From positions 87,065-151,064 of the forward strand of contig MU657253.1 in NCBI GenBank assembly GCA_026770575.1: DNA of 64,000 nt. Direction: 5' to 3'. Below are positions 10,370 through 19,988 of this stretch, piece after piece (position 1 is the first letter of the stretch; each line of letters starts with the position of its first letter). The DNA comes from Pelagophyceae sp. CCMP2097. Lineage: Eukaryota; Sar; Pelagophyceae. The notes beneath the pieces are model-generated. The model ran no database searches. It worked only from the letters and a program-made list of their open reading frames with translations, and was not told where the DNA came from. The position numbers were made by a program, and so were the translations under genes.

Positions 10370-11653
10370 ATGTCCGCAGCAAAGAAAGGTCCTTCCGTCA
10401 CTTGCTTTCCGCGCCGCTCAAGCGCCGCCGCTGGCATGGCCGAGGGCGTGCGAGTGTCGCTGGCGCGCGCCAAGGCGCTGGCGCCGGCGTCGCAGCGAGC
10501 GTTTTCGCTCGTGCTCGGCGCCGTCGTCGGGGATGCGGCGGCCGTACGTTGCCACTGGCAGTACGAAGCCGCGTCTTTTTCCGTGGTGCCAACACCAAAG
10601 CCTTGCGCTTGCAGTGCGCGTTGAGCTTCAATGCGCACACAGAGGACAACACCATGAGCGGCTTATGTTTTTTTTCATCGCAAGAATAGGTACGACGCGC
10701 AAAAGCTGCGCGCGGCTTTGAAGGGCAAGGAGGCGGCGTTCTCGACCGAGGCGCACAACCCGTTTTACCGCGTCGCCGACGGCCGCAACTCGTGCTACGG
10801 CGACCAGCTCCGATGTGTTCTAGCATCGCTGGCGAAGACGCACGGCTCGATCGACGCCGGCGACGCGGCGAAAGTGCTGCGCGAGCGCATGACGGCGCCG
10901 GACTACGAGGCGACTGCGGAGGTACGGCGCACGCGCGCCGCCTACGCCGACGACCAAAAGGCGCGCGCGGGGCCCGTCGCGGGGCCCTGGCGCCACGGGA
11001 CGATCGAGAGGTTCCTTGCCGGCGAGGTGGACGACGCAGACGCCAGCGCCGATGCCGTCCTGCGCGCGCTGCCCGTGGCCGCGTTCCTCGCGGCTTTGCG
11101 GCCTGAGGTTGGCGACGCCGAACTTTTGCGCGACGTCGACACGGCCGTGACGCTGACGCAGCGCAACGCGGCCGCGCGGTCGCACGCCGCGGCCGTCAGC
11201 ATCGCTGCCGCGCGCCTCGTATCGGGCGCCGCAACGACGCCGCGCGACGCCATCGACCAGGCGTCAAAGTGCGCGCCCGTCGCATCCGACGCGCGCGAGA
11301 CTTTTGAGCAGTGCCTCGGCGCCGCCGACGCTTTAGACTTTGACGGCGCCGTCGGCAACATTAAAGAGTTCATGGGCTCGAAGAAGCTTATCGCCTGATA
11401 CGTGCCTCCGTCGTGCGCGCTGCCCGTCGTGCGGGCCGCGCGCGACGGAGGCTCGGGCGACGCGTACACCGACTGCGTGCGCGACTGCATCCTCCTCGGC
11501 GGCTGCTCGTCGTCGCGCGCCGCCATCGCCGGCGGCCTCGTCGCCGCAGCGCGCGGCGTCGACGCCATCCCCGTGGAGTGGATCCTCAAGGTCTTCAACA
11601 TCCAAGTCGTCCTTGACGACCTCCTCGCCGTCCTCGAAGCGCCTGCCGTGTAA
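10370..11653 (+). CDS. SelJ-like (J1-crystallin / ADP-ribosylglycohydrolase fold) candidate selenoprotein
   Basis: Exons are 10370-10560 and 10690-11653 (phase 2 join, HWQ-YDAQKL), giving 384 aa if the in-frame TGA at 11396-11398 is read through. ATG 10436 is an alternative start. Family marks are LGAVVGDAAAVRCHW near the N-terminus, RNSCYGDQLRCVL, and at the C-terminus LGGCSSSRAAIAGGLVAA followed by IPVEWILKV. These are hallmarks of the J1-crystallin branch of the ADP-ribosylglycohydrolase fold. The reading frame continues without a break through the TGA: KKLIA-[TGA]-YVPPSCALPVV. As I recall the family, many members have Cys-Tyr at this spot, so the TGA sits where a Cys is expected. SelJ is an established eukaryotic selenoprotein of this fold, known chiefly from fish and marine invertebrates. 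A SECIS-like hairpin follows the TAA stop at 11651. The classic metal-binding DD and GGD motifs are altered, as in crystallins, so hydrolase activity is doubtful. Confidence 0.75.
11396..11398 (+). other. In-frame UGA, candidate selenocysteine codon
   Basis: TGA lies in the main reading frame between LIA and YVPPS. The following 84 codons encode the conserved C-terminus of the same protein family. This would be Sec300 counted from ATG 10370. Confidence 0.7.
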
Positions 11654-11686
11654 AGGCCGCGACGCTGGTTCGATTCGCAGCAGAAC

Positions 11687-11746
11687 GGTCACGCCCATGA
11701 CGACGACCGCGGCCACACCCCGCCGCACCGTCCGAACTGCGTCACC
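11687..11746 (+). promoter_or_regulatory. Candidate SECIS element in the 3' UTR
   Basis: The hairpin starts 34 nt after the stop codon. Stem I pairs GGTCACGC (11687-11694) with GCGTCACC (11739-11746), with one mismatch. The quartet strand is ATGA at 11697-11700, with GA opposite at 11734-11735. The upper stem includes GACG/CGTC and GCGG/CCGC. The apical loop carries CC at 11713-11714, exactly 12 nt after ATGA. ATGA, a 10-13 nt helix and an apical AA or CC form the known eukaryotic SECIS layout. I folded it by hand. Confidence 0.6.
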
Positions 11747-11997
11747 CAGCCCCTCCGGCGTAACGAACCGCCTCGCGCCTCACCTCGTGTGCCAAATGGA
11801 GAGACGGCGCGCCTGACAGACGGTGCGACCTATTCAGACCGCGGTGGAGGACGCCGCCGCCTCGCTCGGCCGGCCATAGATCGAGACACTTTCCCACTCC
11901 CGCCTAGGACTAGTAGGAATGTAACAAGTGAGGCTCCGACACAACAGAGCCACACCAGATCTACATGCCTCCTGATACTATCTGTGATAGTCCAAGT
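11747..11997. other. Intergenic stretch between convergent genes
   Basis: No gene, repeat or RNA could be supported in this short GC-rich then AT-richer stretch between the selenoprotein gene and the convergent PC-esterase-like gene. Confidence 0.4.
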
Positions 11998-13104
11998 TTA
12001 GCTCAACCCTTGCGTCGCTGCTCGCCTCCGAGTCGTATTCGTTGGAGTCGGAGGATGTAGCTGTTTCGGAGGATCTAGCTGTTTCGCGAGGATCTGCCCG
12101 TTTCGAATGCGCTTCGTTTCGACGTCGGGTCGGCAGACGGAGGCCGCCATGGCGTTGAAGAACAGCGTGTTCCACTCGGCGCTGGCCGGGTTGCCATGGA
12201 GGCAGTCGCGGGACGGGCCTTTCACATTTACTCTTCTAGTATGCACCCAGTCGTCCCAGGGCCGGAGCCGCGTCATGGGCACGACGTCGACGACGGTGAT
12301 GTTGTACAGCGCGGCGAGCCTCGCGGCGACGACGTTAAACGAGTCGAACTTGTCCCAGTGCCACCCCCTGCTAAACAGCACCTCTGGCGGCGGGGCGAGC
12401 GAGCCATTGATCACGGCGCCGATGCGCGCGTGCCAGTCGTCCATGTCGCGGACGGAAAGATGCGCCTTCGAGTTGCAGAGCGGGTTGCCTTCGGGCGTGG
12501 TGCGGAAGAAGACGCGGCCGGCGTCGAGGCGCTCAGGGCACGCCGCACGGAGGGCGCCGAACGCGGCGTTGAGCCGCTGCTTGAACCTGCCGACGCCGTG
12601 GTAGTGCGCGCCCGTGTTGATCAGCGCCGCGGGCGCGGCACAGACGGCGGCGATCCATCCCGAGTCTTTGCCCTCGGTTTTCAGCTCGTCGGACCGCAGG
12701 CTCTGCCAGATGCGCTGCGCGGGGCCGCGCGGTGACTTAGTGGCTTCGTCGAGGTTTTTGAGCTGGCCGCCGACAATCGAGTCGCCGACGAAGACGATGG
12801 CGCCGCCGCCGTACGCCTCGGCCACCGCCGCGACGAAGCCGCCGCTCAGCGGCGCCAGCGCGCACGCCGCCGCGCCGGGCGCCACGGCCCAGCGCGTGCC
12901 CTTGTACCACGCCGCGTCCGCGACCCAGCGGCCCTCGGATAAAGCGGGCGAGCCCGGGGCGTAGCTGTTCCAGGCCGGACTGCCGAGGCACTCGGCGCGG
13001 CGCCAGACGTTGCCGTCGTGCGCGGCGCCGCCACTATCGCACACCTCGGCGGCGGCGGCGAAACGCCAGTGCGCGACGCACCACGCGGCGGCTGCGAAGC
13101 GCAT
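11998..13104 (-). CDS. Secreted PC-esterase / TBL-like SGNH-fold protein
   Basis: This is a single frame from 13143; I prefer ATG 13104, because MRFAAAAWCVAHWRFAAAAE then reads as a signal peptide (368 aa). The Ser block is FVGDSIVGGQ (GDS motif) and the C-terminal block is SRDCLHGNPASAEWN (D-x-x-H), the two halves of the catalytic triad in the PC-esterase/trichome-birefringence-like group. In plants and fungi such proteins O-acetylate or deacetylate extracellular or Golgi glycans. Here the substrate is unknown. Eight or more Cys residues in the N-terminal third suggest disulphides. The tail after about residue 330 is Pro/Thr/Arg-rich and probably disordered. It is convergent with the selenoprotein gene. 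Confidence 0.7.
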   Translation of the reverse strand: MRFAAAAWCVAHWRFAAAAEVCDSGGAAHDGNVWRRAECLGSPAWNSYAPGSPALSEGRWVADAAWYKGTRWAVAPGAAACALAPLSGGFVAAVAEAYGGGAIVFVGDSIVGGQLKNLDEATKSPRGPAQRIWQSLRSDELKTEGKDSGWIAAVCAAPAALINTGAHYHGVGRFKQRLNAAFGALRAACPERLDAGRVFFRTTPEGNPLCNSKAHLSVRDMDDWHARIGAVINGSLAPPPEVLFSRGWHWDKFDSFNVVAARLAALYNITVVDVVPMTRLRPWDDWVHTRRVNVKGPSRDCLHGNPASAEWNTLFFNAMAASVCRPDVETKRIRNGQILAKQLDPPKQLHPPTPTNTTRRRAATQGLS

Positions 13105-13143
13105 CTTTTGACCCACAAACCTAGAAATTCTTTCGTGTTTCAC

Positions 13144-13514
13144 TTGAAAATCAAGCGCGATCGGCTGTCACTTCAATAATTTTGGGGTAATTTTGTCCTA
13201 AAAGTCCAAAAGTTTCCGAAACGAAGATAGGTTTCCTAGTTACGAAAATTAAAAATTTGAATCTAGATTCTGCCCGGGACTACTCCCCGTCGCGTCGGGA
13301 CTGCGGGAGATACTAGGCGGCGATCACCACACTCCGGTTGCTACGCTACGCTGCACTGCGCTGCGCGCCCTTCGGTTGTGAACGCAACAAAGCTTCGTGC
13401 GCAAAGACTGCCTCGTCTCGCCGCCGCTCCGCATGACATGACGCCGAACGAAGCGCCGCACGCAGGGTGCACCGTACGATGGCGCTTGCGATCGATCAGG
13501 GGGCACTTCGGTGG
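13144..13514. other. Intergenic region containing a dispersed repeat
   Basis: The first ~120 bp are AT-rich and probably belong to the upstream region of the PC-esterase-like gene. The dispersed repeat copy at 13270-13386 follows. No gene is seen. Confidence 0.5.
13270..13386. repeat. Dispersed ~117-bp repeat, copy A
   Basis: It is nearly identical to 29032-29145: one 3-nt indel and about one substitution before the copies diverge near GAACGCA. It contains a GC-rich inverted segment (CCGGGACTACTCC...) and a CTACGCTACGCTGCACTGCG block. Boundaries were judged by where the two copies stop matching. Confidence 0.85.
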
Positions 13515-14810
13515 TTAAATTTCGACAGCGGGCGGCTGGAACACGTCTGCGGAGGCGCCGTTTGCGTTTGCGTTTGCGGCGGCGATTCGGGCGTAGAGCG
13601 CGGCCACGGACTCCATGTCCGGCAGGCCACGCGCGCCCTGCGAATGCGAGTGCCTGCCGGCGACGCGGCGCCGCTTGGCGACGAGCGTCGGGTGGCCCTT
13701 TTGGTAGATGCCCATCGCGCCGGACTTGGAGTCCGCGTTGCGCTGCCTCGGCGACCGTGCAGTCGAGGCGTCGGACGGGAGCGCGTTGATGCGCGGCAGC
13801 TCAATGTCAAAGAACCCCGGCGGATGCGACGTCGTCACGAACGGCGCGGCGCGGGGCGTGCGCGGCATGTGCGGCGGCGGCGGCCGCAGAGACGAACCCG
13901 AGCCTGTCGCGCCCCGGAGCTGGCCGCTGGCCTTTCGCCCGCGCTGAAACGAGGCGCCCTCCGACGAGTTGTTGCGCAGCGGCCCGCTGGCGGCGCGCGG
14001 CGTGCCGGCGCTGCGCAGCGGCCCGCTGGCGTTGCGCGGCGTGCCGGCGTTGCGCGGCGGGCGGTGCGCGAGCTGCGAGGGCACCTGACTGATGCGGTGC
14101 ATCTTGTGGTGATGCAGCTTGTTCTCGCGGCGCAGCGCCGTGCGTTGCTCTTGCAGCACGAACGCGCGCCGCGAGTTGTTCACGAGGTGATCGGGCCGCA
14201 GCGGCGCGACGACGCGCATCATCGGCGCCATGCCTTTGAGGCGGGAGCGGTGCCGCGTCAGGTTGCGGGAAAAGTCGCGCGCCTGCTGCACCGAGAGGCC
14301 CGAGGTTCGCGCTGACCGCATCGACGCTTGCGACCCCGCCGACCGCATCGAGTACGCACTCGACGAACGCACGCTCGACGAGCCTAGACGACGACGCCTC
14401 ACGCATAAGCGGCCTCAAAGGGACCTTGCCGGTCCGCGAGTTCGACCAAACGCACTGCTCCCGCCGCTGGAGAGGCCGGAGCGATTCGACCGCGGGCGGC
14501 CGCGCGACTTGGAGCTCGCGCTCAGCTCTTGGAGGCCGCCGTGGGCCCGCCGCGCGGCGGGCGCGCGGCCCCGCGCCGAGCCGCGCGAGCCGGGCGGCGG
14601 CGTGGCGAGACCGTCGCGCGTAAAGTCGAGGTGCTTCTGCAGGCCGCGCGCCACGGCGGCGAGTCCGGCGCCGGCGTCGGCGCCGGCGTCGGGCGGGCCG
14701 GCGCTCCGCTGCGGCTCGTCGCGGCGCCGGTGGTAGAGGCGCCAGCGCGGCGCGCCCGCGCCGCCCTTCGAAGGGTACCCCGCCGGTTCCACGGGCGACG
14801 CGGACGCCAT
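13515..14810 (-). CDS. Ser/Arg/Pro-rich probably disordered protein
   Basis: Two exons can be joined: ATG 14810 (MASASPVEPAGYPSKGGAGA) to about 14444, then the exon starting after CTAG near 14388 to the stop at 13515. The donor is within GCGTTCG^GTCGAA and the join reads SSAFG-SSSVRSSSAYS. The exon-2 product has a basic helical middle (QEQRTALRRENKLHHHK) and an internal repeat alternating GTPRNASGPLR and GTPRAASGPLR. It ends in an ADVFQPPAVEI tail. I do not recognise it; low complexity makes homology hard to judge by eye. Confidence 0.5.
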
Positions 14811-15206
14811 CTTCCGAGATTTTCCGAGGGGGGGCGTCGCCGGGCCGGAGCTCCGGACGCACACACTACGACCAGAATCCCGCGTGCGCCAATGACCTGT
14901 GCGCCGTGGGATCCGACGAGAGGGCCGGGTAGTGCCTCCTCCGGAACGCGACGGAGTCGCGCGCGCGCGCGCCTCTTCGACCGTTTCGACTCGAGGAAAT
15001 GGAAAGTCGGTTCCAAATCCCTAGGAATGCAAATGCAAGCGTTAGGGACTCGAGCTCTCGGAAGGCCCCACCGTCGACGGTCACACGGCCGCGGTCTCGG
15101 CGTGGCGCGCGCCGCCGCGGGTTTTCGGCGTCTGCGGTCGGCCCGCGTTTGAACTCGGCGGCTTTTGAAGCGCCTCGTGGGCCGGCCGGGAGCGGCGTTC
15201 GTCGGC
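14811..15206. other. Intergenic divergent promoter region
   Basis: It lies between a minus-strand and a plus-strand gene, is GC-rich, and has no recognisable gene. No TATA box or other element was convincing. Confidence 0.4.
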
Positions 15207-17362
15207 ATGAAGATCAAGACGGGCTGGCGGCCCGGCGCGCGCCACCAGACGGCGGGCGCCGGCGACGTGCTGCCGGGTTCGGACAGCGGCAAGCCGAACT
15301 ATTTGAAGCCCTTGAACCGAGACTATGCCGTCGAGCCTCTTAGCCCGAACATGCTCGGTGAGCACCGTGTCCCGCACGTTGGCGGGCTCTCGTACGCGAC
15401 GCGGCGTGCGGCCGCCCAGGTTCTGCGGGTGATCCGATAAGAATAGGCCCCATCATCGACATTGCGTACTGGAGTAGCCACGTGGAAGTGCGCCGCGACG
15501 CCGCCGCGGTGCGCCTCCCGTGCCTTTGGAACTGGCCCGTGTGCCTTTGACGCCGTTGGAGGCCGGTTCAAACGACGCCTTCTTAGGCGCTGCTGGCCCT
15601 GGCGTTGAACGACGACAACCTGCCCCTGCTGGCCGCGGCGGGCACGCTCGGCGCGGTGCTTGCTCTGATCGGCGACGGAGTGAGGGACGCGCGGACGGAC
15701 GGCGAGTGTATAAGAGACGCCACCGACGCCATGGCGCAGCTCGTCAAGGTCCCCGACGTGCGCCGAAGGTTCCTCTGCGCGCCGCACGGCATCGAAATCG
15801 TCTTCAAGCTCGTGAGAGGCGGCCACCGGAGCGAGCGGCGCAAGGCTTTGGTCGTGCTGCAGAACCTGTGCACGTCGGACGATGCGAACGAAGCCGTGGT
15901 GCAGCACGACGGCCTGCGTCATTTAGTGCACGTGCTCTCGCACTCCAAGGACGACGACTTAAGACTCGCGGCGGCCAGAGTGCTCGCCCAGATGGCGCGC
16001 AGCACGACGCGGCGCGCCATGCTCTTCGACGACCACTGCATGGCTTTACACATTACCATGCTCTCGCACCCAAAGTCGTCTGGGGAAAAGGTGGATGCGG
16101 CTTTGATTGACTTCGTCGCCGCGCTTGCGGAGACGCCCGAGCTGCGTGGCGCTTTGGTGAAGACGCATTCGCTGCACAAGTGCCTGGTGATGAAGCTGCA
16201 GCGGCACGCCATGCCCCTGAGCACGTGCGCAAAGGTTCTGCACTCGCTCCTCTCCCTGGCCACGGACGAGGGGAACCGGCGAGATATGGTCGCCGACCCG
16301 AATTTGCTGCCCGCCGTGACCAAGGCCTGCTTCACCGACCTCCCCGCGCGCTTCGGCCTCGCCTCGCTCGCCGCGCTCGGCGTGCTCGCGCCGGACTTTG
16401 AAGGCGAATCGCCGCACAAGTCGCAAAAGCCGGCGCCGTGCCGCGACGGGTCGGGTTTGGCGGCGCTGCTGATGCAGCGGGCGACGTGGCCCTTTGCGGT
16501 GATGCGGCACGGGGCTGCTTTAGTTGAAGAAATCTCAAAGTCGGCGGCGTGCGGCGGCGACGTGATCGACAGCGGTGTCCTTTTACAACTCATCCAGGCG
16601 GCCCAGGTCACCTTTGACCGCGACCGCGGCTACAACCGCACCGTTGCCGCGACGATTTCTCTGGTGGCGCGATCTTTGACCGTCGTCGATCGGCCGCGAA
16701 GACGCGCGCAGGCTCTAGCTGCCCAGGGCGGCTTTGTGGCCATCGAGCACTTTTTGATGCGCAGGGACGCGGTGCAAAAGTCGCACATGGCCCACGCTCT
16801 CGCGGCTCTGCTGGACTACGCGGACGTGGACCAAATCCTATGCAAGCCAAATGTCTGCCGCGAAATCCTCTCTTTACAGTTCGTCGACGCAGACGTCGAG
16901 TGCGTCGCCCGACTCGTGGCACGCACGTCGGCCATGCCCGACGCCGTCGCGACGCTGGCAGCCGTCGGCGCCGCGGGCGTGATGCTGGGCATGCTGCCTC
17001 AGTCCTTTAAACACGGCGAGTCGCACGCCGGCGAAGTCCTCCGCTCGCTCGCCAACCTCGCGGCCGACGCCGTTGTGCGCGTCGAGATTGCAAAGTCGCC
17101 GTCGATGCGCCACATCTTCAACGTCGGCAAGCTCGAAGACCACCCCGGGCGCAAGTTTGCTAAGGAGATTTTGCGGCAGCTCGGCCTCGAGGCGTCGGCC
17201 ATGCTCGTGCAGCTGCTTATCCAGCGCTTCTGCCGCCGCATGAAGGACCACAACTTCCGAAGGCGCTTCCGAGAGCAGTCTTCAAGGTTCATCCACGCGC
17301 CGTCCAGAGACACGCCGCCGCCAAACGACTTTGACGGCGACCTCTTTAATGAGTTGCTCTAA
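15207..17362 (+). CDS. Armadillo-repeat protein
   Basis: Exons are 15207-15405, 15447-15508 and 15587-17362, giving 678 aa; the first intron is only about 41 bp. The join reads PIIDIAYWSSHVEVRRDAAA then ALLALALNDDNLPLL, a canonical ARM repeat. Further ARM helices follow: VVQHDGLRHLVHVLSHSKD, LRLAAARVLAQMA and others through about residue 600. The C-terminus (IQRFCRRMKDHNFRRRFREQ) resembles an IQ-like basic helix. Related proteins in stramenopiles act as scaffolds or cytoskeletal partners, but no specific ortholog is recognised. Start ATG 15207 (MKIKTGWRPGARHQ) was chosen over 15165 because the sequence after it looks conserved. Confidence 0.75.
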
Positions 17363-17510
17363 CACATGTTGGAACGGGGGACCCTCGCGGGGCTTGCCGT
17401 CGAGAAGAAGGCGAATATTTAGAGAGCGCGCGTTTGCGGACGGCGCGGTCGGCGCGGAAACGACTTTGCAGAGACCCAGAGGCGCCCGCTGGGCCGGCGG
17501 GCCTTTGGAG

Positions 17511-18608
17511 TCAGATGGGCACGTCTGCGACGAGGATCTGAGGTTTCGACTCGTCGTTGGATGGATTAAAGAACGTTGCGAGCGCTTCGCCGTCGGCCCA
17601 TATCGCCGTGCCTGAGCTGTCCTTGCCAAAGCCGCCGTAGTTCGACGCCAGGAGCACCTTGCCGTGCACCCGCGACCAGAGCCGCTGCGCCTGCAGCGCC
17701 GTCTCGACCCTACGATCGTGCAATGTTCCACGTCCGATGTGTCCAACGGGCCGACGGTCCGGACACCGCATCGCGCGGCGCGGCGTTGACCCAGTCTGTC
17801 GGGAAGACGTAGTGGCGGACGTCTTTGGACGGGAAGAATTCGAAGACGAGATCGAAGCAGATCATGACGCCGAACGTGACTCCAAAGTCCGTCTCAAACG
17901 TCGCGTCTCCCTTTGGCCCGGCATCCAAGTAGTACCGCTCCAGACCCCAGAGGTGGCGCTTGCGGTACTTGGCGACGAGGCAGCCACGGGGGTTGAAGAC
18001 GAGGGCCGTGTTGAACTGCTTGCGGCCGTCTTTGCAGTGCCCGCACGCCTCCCGCTCAAGCACGTTGACCACGAGCGTCACGTTGCTCGCCTTGGCCGCG
18101 CACGCCGCCAGCACGGCGACGCCGGGGTACTCGTCCGTCGTTTCGACGCAGAGCGGCTTGTTGGGGTCGGGATCGGGCACCACCTCGCAAAACGAAGATA
18201 CACCGTCGCGCGTCCACTCCTCGTTGTCCGAGCCGTGCGAACCCACGCCGTCGCCGACCTAGCAGCGCCAAGGAGCCAGGTACTGGTGACCTTCAGGTCT
18301 TCCAAAGGGTGACTTAGGGTGTGTCTCCTCTACCCGGCGGGCCGCGGTCCCCGCGACGGTTTTCTGTAAATCCCGACGCGGGCCAATACGACGCCGTACT
18401 CTGGCAGCACGACGATGTCGCAGCCCAATTCGGCGGCTTCAGCGACGAGGCCGCGGAGCTCTTCCCAGTTTGCGGCGGTGTAACCCGATGCCTCTTCAAC
18501 GGAGACGTTTTGGCGTGGAGCGAGCTTTGGCGAATATTCTACCACCGCTGCCTTGTACGACGCGCCCGCCCGACAGCCCGCCGCGAGGAGCGGGAGGAAG
18601 CGCGCCAT
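17511..18608 (-). CDS. Secreted carbon-nitrogen hydrolase, vanin/biotinidase-like
   Basis: Three exons: about 18608-18370, 18258-17765 and 17709-17511 (the last join is phase 2, RDAV-VETALQ). ATG 18608 starts a signal peptide (MARFLPLLAAGCRAGASYKA). The nitrilase catalytic triad is complete: Glu in VVLPEYG, Lys in AKYRKRHLWG and Cys in FGVMICFDLVF. A C-terminal WVNAAPR block followed by ALQAQRLWSRVHGKVLLASN matches the vanin/pantetheinase/biotinidase branch rather than cytosolic nitrilases. Those enzymes cleave amide bonds of pantetheine or biocytin outside the cell or in the secretory path. The exon 1-2 boundary is not settled, because two in-phase GT donors exist just after the catalytic Glu. 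Confidence 0.8.
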
Positions 18609-18730
18609 GCGGTGAAGCCGAAAGACCAGAGAGAGAGCCGATTTCGCTGGGAGACGAGTTCCAGGATTTCCAGGATTCCAGAAACGATTCAAATTCCGCC
18701 TCGGTAGTCGCGCCGTCGTTCTGCGGCGCC

Positions 18731-19693
18731 ATGCTCATGCCGGGCGGTTCACGGCACGGGACGCTCGAGGGCCACGTTCTCCCGGGCGTGCTGTTTGTGT
18801 TCTGGGGCCTCTGGTGGACTCTGTGCCTCTGCCGCACGCGCGCTAGGCACGCCCGCGATGCAAAGTACCCGAGCTTCTTCAAACTCGGCCTTATATTCCC
18901 GGGCATCTCGCAGCCGCGCGGCCGCTTCCGGCAAGCGCTCGACGCGTTTGAACCTGCGCTCAAGGTCCTTCTGCCGGTCTTGGGCCTCTTTGACGAACTT
19001 TTGCCGTTCGAGCCGCTCTTCTCCAAAGGACTCATCAACCACCATGCCATCCACACGCTCCAGCACGTCGTCATGTACGCGAGCGTCATGTTCTCCGGCG
19101 CCGTCGACGTGGCGGGCCTGTTTGGGTCGGCGGCGGCGGACGCGGCGCGCTCTTCGGCTATCCTCGCGGGGGCGTTCGCAGCCCAGGGCGCGACGCTCGC
19201 CTTTCATCTCACGGGGCCGCGCCTCGACGTCGTCCTGCACACTTTGCTGGCGCTGCAGTCGCTGCTCTGCGCCGCCGCCATCGCATTTGGAGCCGGCGAC
19301 GCCTCTTCGCCGCACCGCATGTTCGCCAAGTGTGTTTCGCTCCTCACGCTCGGGTCGTTTTGGATCCACGCGGGCGTCATGATGTTCCAGCAGCCGGCCT
19401 TCGACACGCCCGAGGGCGCCGCTTTAGCGCCTGCGGTCTGGATCCTTCATCTCTTCATCTGGGCCGCGGCAGTCCTTATAGCAGAAGTCGCCGCCGCGGG
19501 CATCGCGATACCAAACCGCCCGCGCCTCCCGAGCCCGGCCTGGCCGCGCGCCAAGCAGCCACAGGTCATGATCGGCGGCGTCGTCGCGCCGCGGCCTTTA
19601 CGGCCCGCGGCCCAGGGTGACGACGCCGACGAGGCGCCGCTCGAAACCGAATTCGCGCCGCTCTGCGTCGTCGACCTCGAGCACCCGTGCTGA
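18731..19693 (+). CDS. TMEM45 / DUF716-like multi-pass membrane protein
   Basis: The frame is open from 18470. I place the start at ATG 18731 (MLMPGGSRHGTLEGHVLPGV), giving 320 aa. The opening G-T-x-x-G-H-x-x-P-G, a first helix with FWGLWWTLCL, a conserved NHHAIHTLQHVVMYASVMF helix, and six to seven further hydrophobic segments fit the DUF716/TMEM45 family. The function of that family is poorly defined. The 5' end faces the divergent hydrolase gene: 122 bp separate the two start codons, so they probably share a promoter region. Confidence 0.75.
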   Translation: MLMPGGSRHGTLEGHVLPGVLFVFWGLWWTLCLCRTRARHARDAKYPSFFKLGLIFPGISQPRGRFRQALDAFEPALKVLLPVLGLFDELLPFEPLFSKGLINHHAIHTLQHVVMYASVMFSGAVDVAGLFGSAAADAARSSAILAGAFAAQGATLAFHLTGPRLDVVLHTLLALQSLLCAAAIAFGAGDASSPHRMFAKCVSLLTLGSFWIHAGVMMFQQPAFDTPEGAALAPAVWILHLFIWAAAVLIAEVAAAGIAIPNRPRLPSPAWPRAKQPQVMIGGVVAPRPLRPAAQGDDADEAPLETEFAPLCVVDLEHPC

Positions 19694-19988
19694 CGCCCAC
19701 AGGGACGCTCCCACCCTCGTCGAGGCCCCCTCGTAATATCGTGTCATTCCGTGTCTTACTCAGAGCAGGCCTGTACTCGAAAGCACCGTCGGGCCTTGAT
19801 TTGACCGCGAGGCTGAGAGCGCGGGCGCCCCTGCTGCGATGCCGACGGCGGAGGCCTGCCCGCCGCGCGCCCGCGGCTGGCCGCCGGGCGTCGTTTGATT
19901 CCGGCGCGGCCCTCGAGGCGGCGGCCCTCGCGCGGCGGCCTCGGCGGCCTCAGCGGCTTGTCGAGGTTTGCGCCTTGGTGCGCGCCGT
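19694..19988. other. Convergent intergenic stretch
   Basis: It is GC-rich, with CGGCGGCCTCGGCGGCC-type simple sequence near 19920-19960. No gene is seen. Confidence 0.4.

Noticed and set aside
11396..11398. TGA as ordinary stop with a second gene starting at 11402
   Set aside because: The downstream frame has no ATG, continues the same family without overlap, and is the missing C-terminus of the upstream part.
11660..11690. tRNA T-arm (GGTTCGATTC)
   Set aside because: The flanks do not form a 5-bp T-stem and there is no anticodon arm or acceptor stem upstream. It lies in the candidate selenoprotein 3' UTR.
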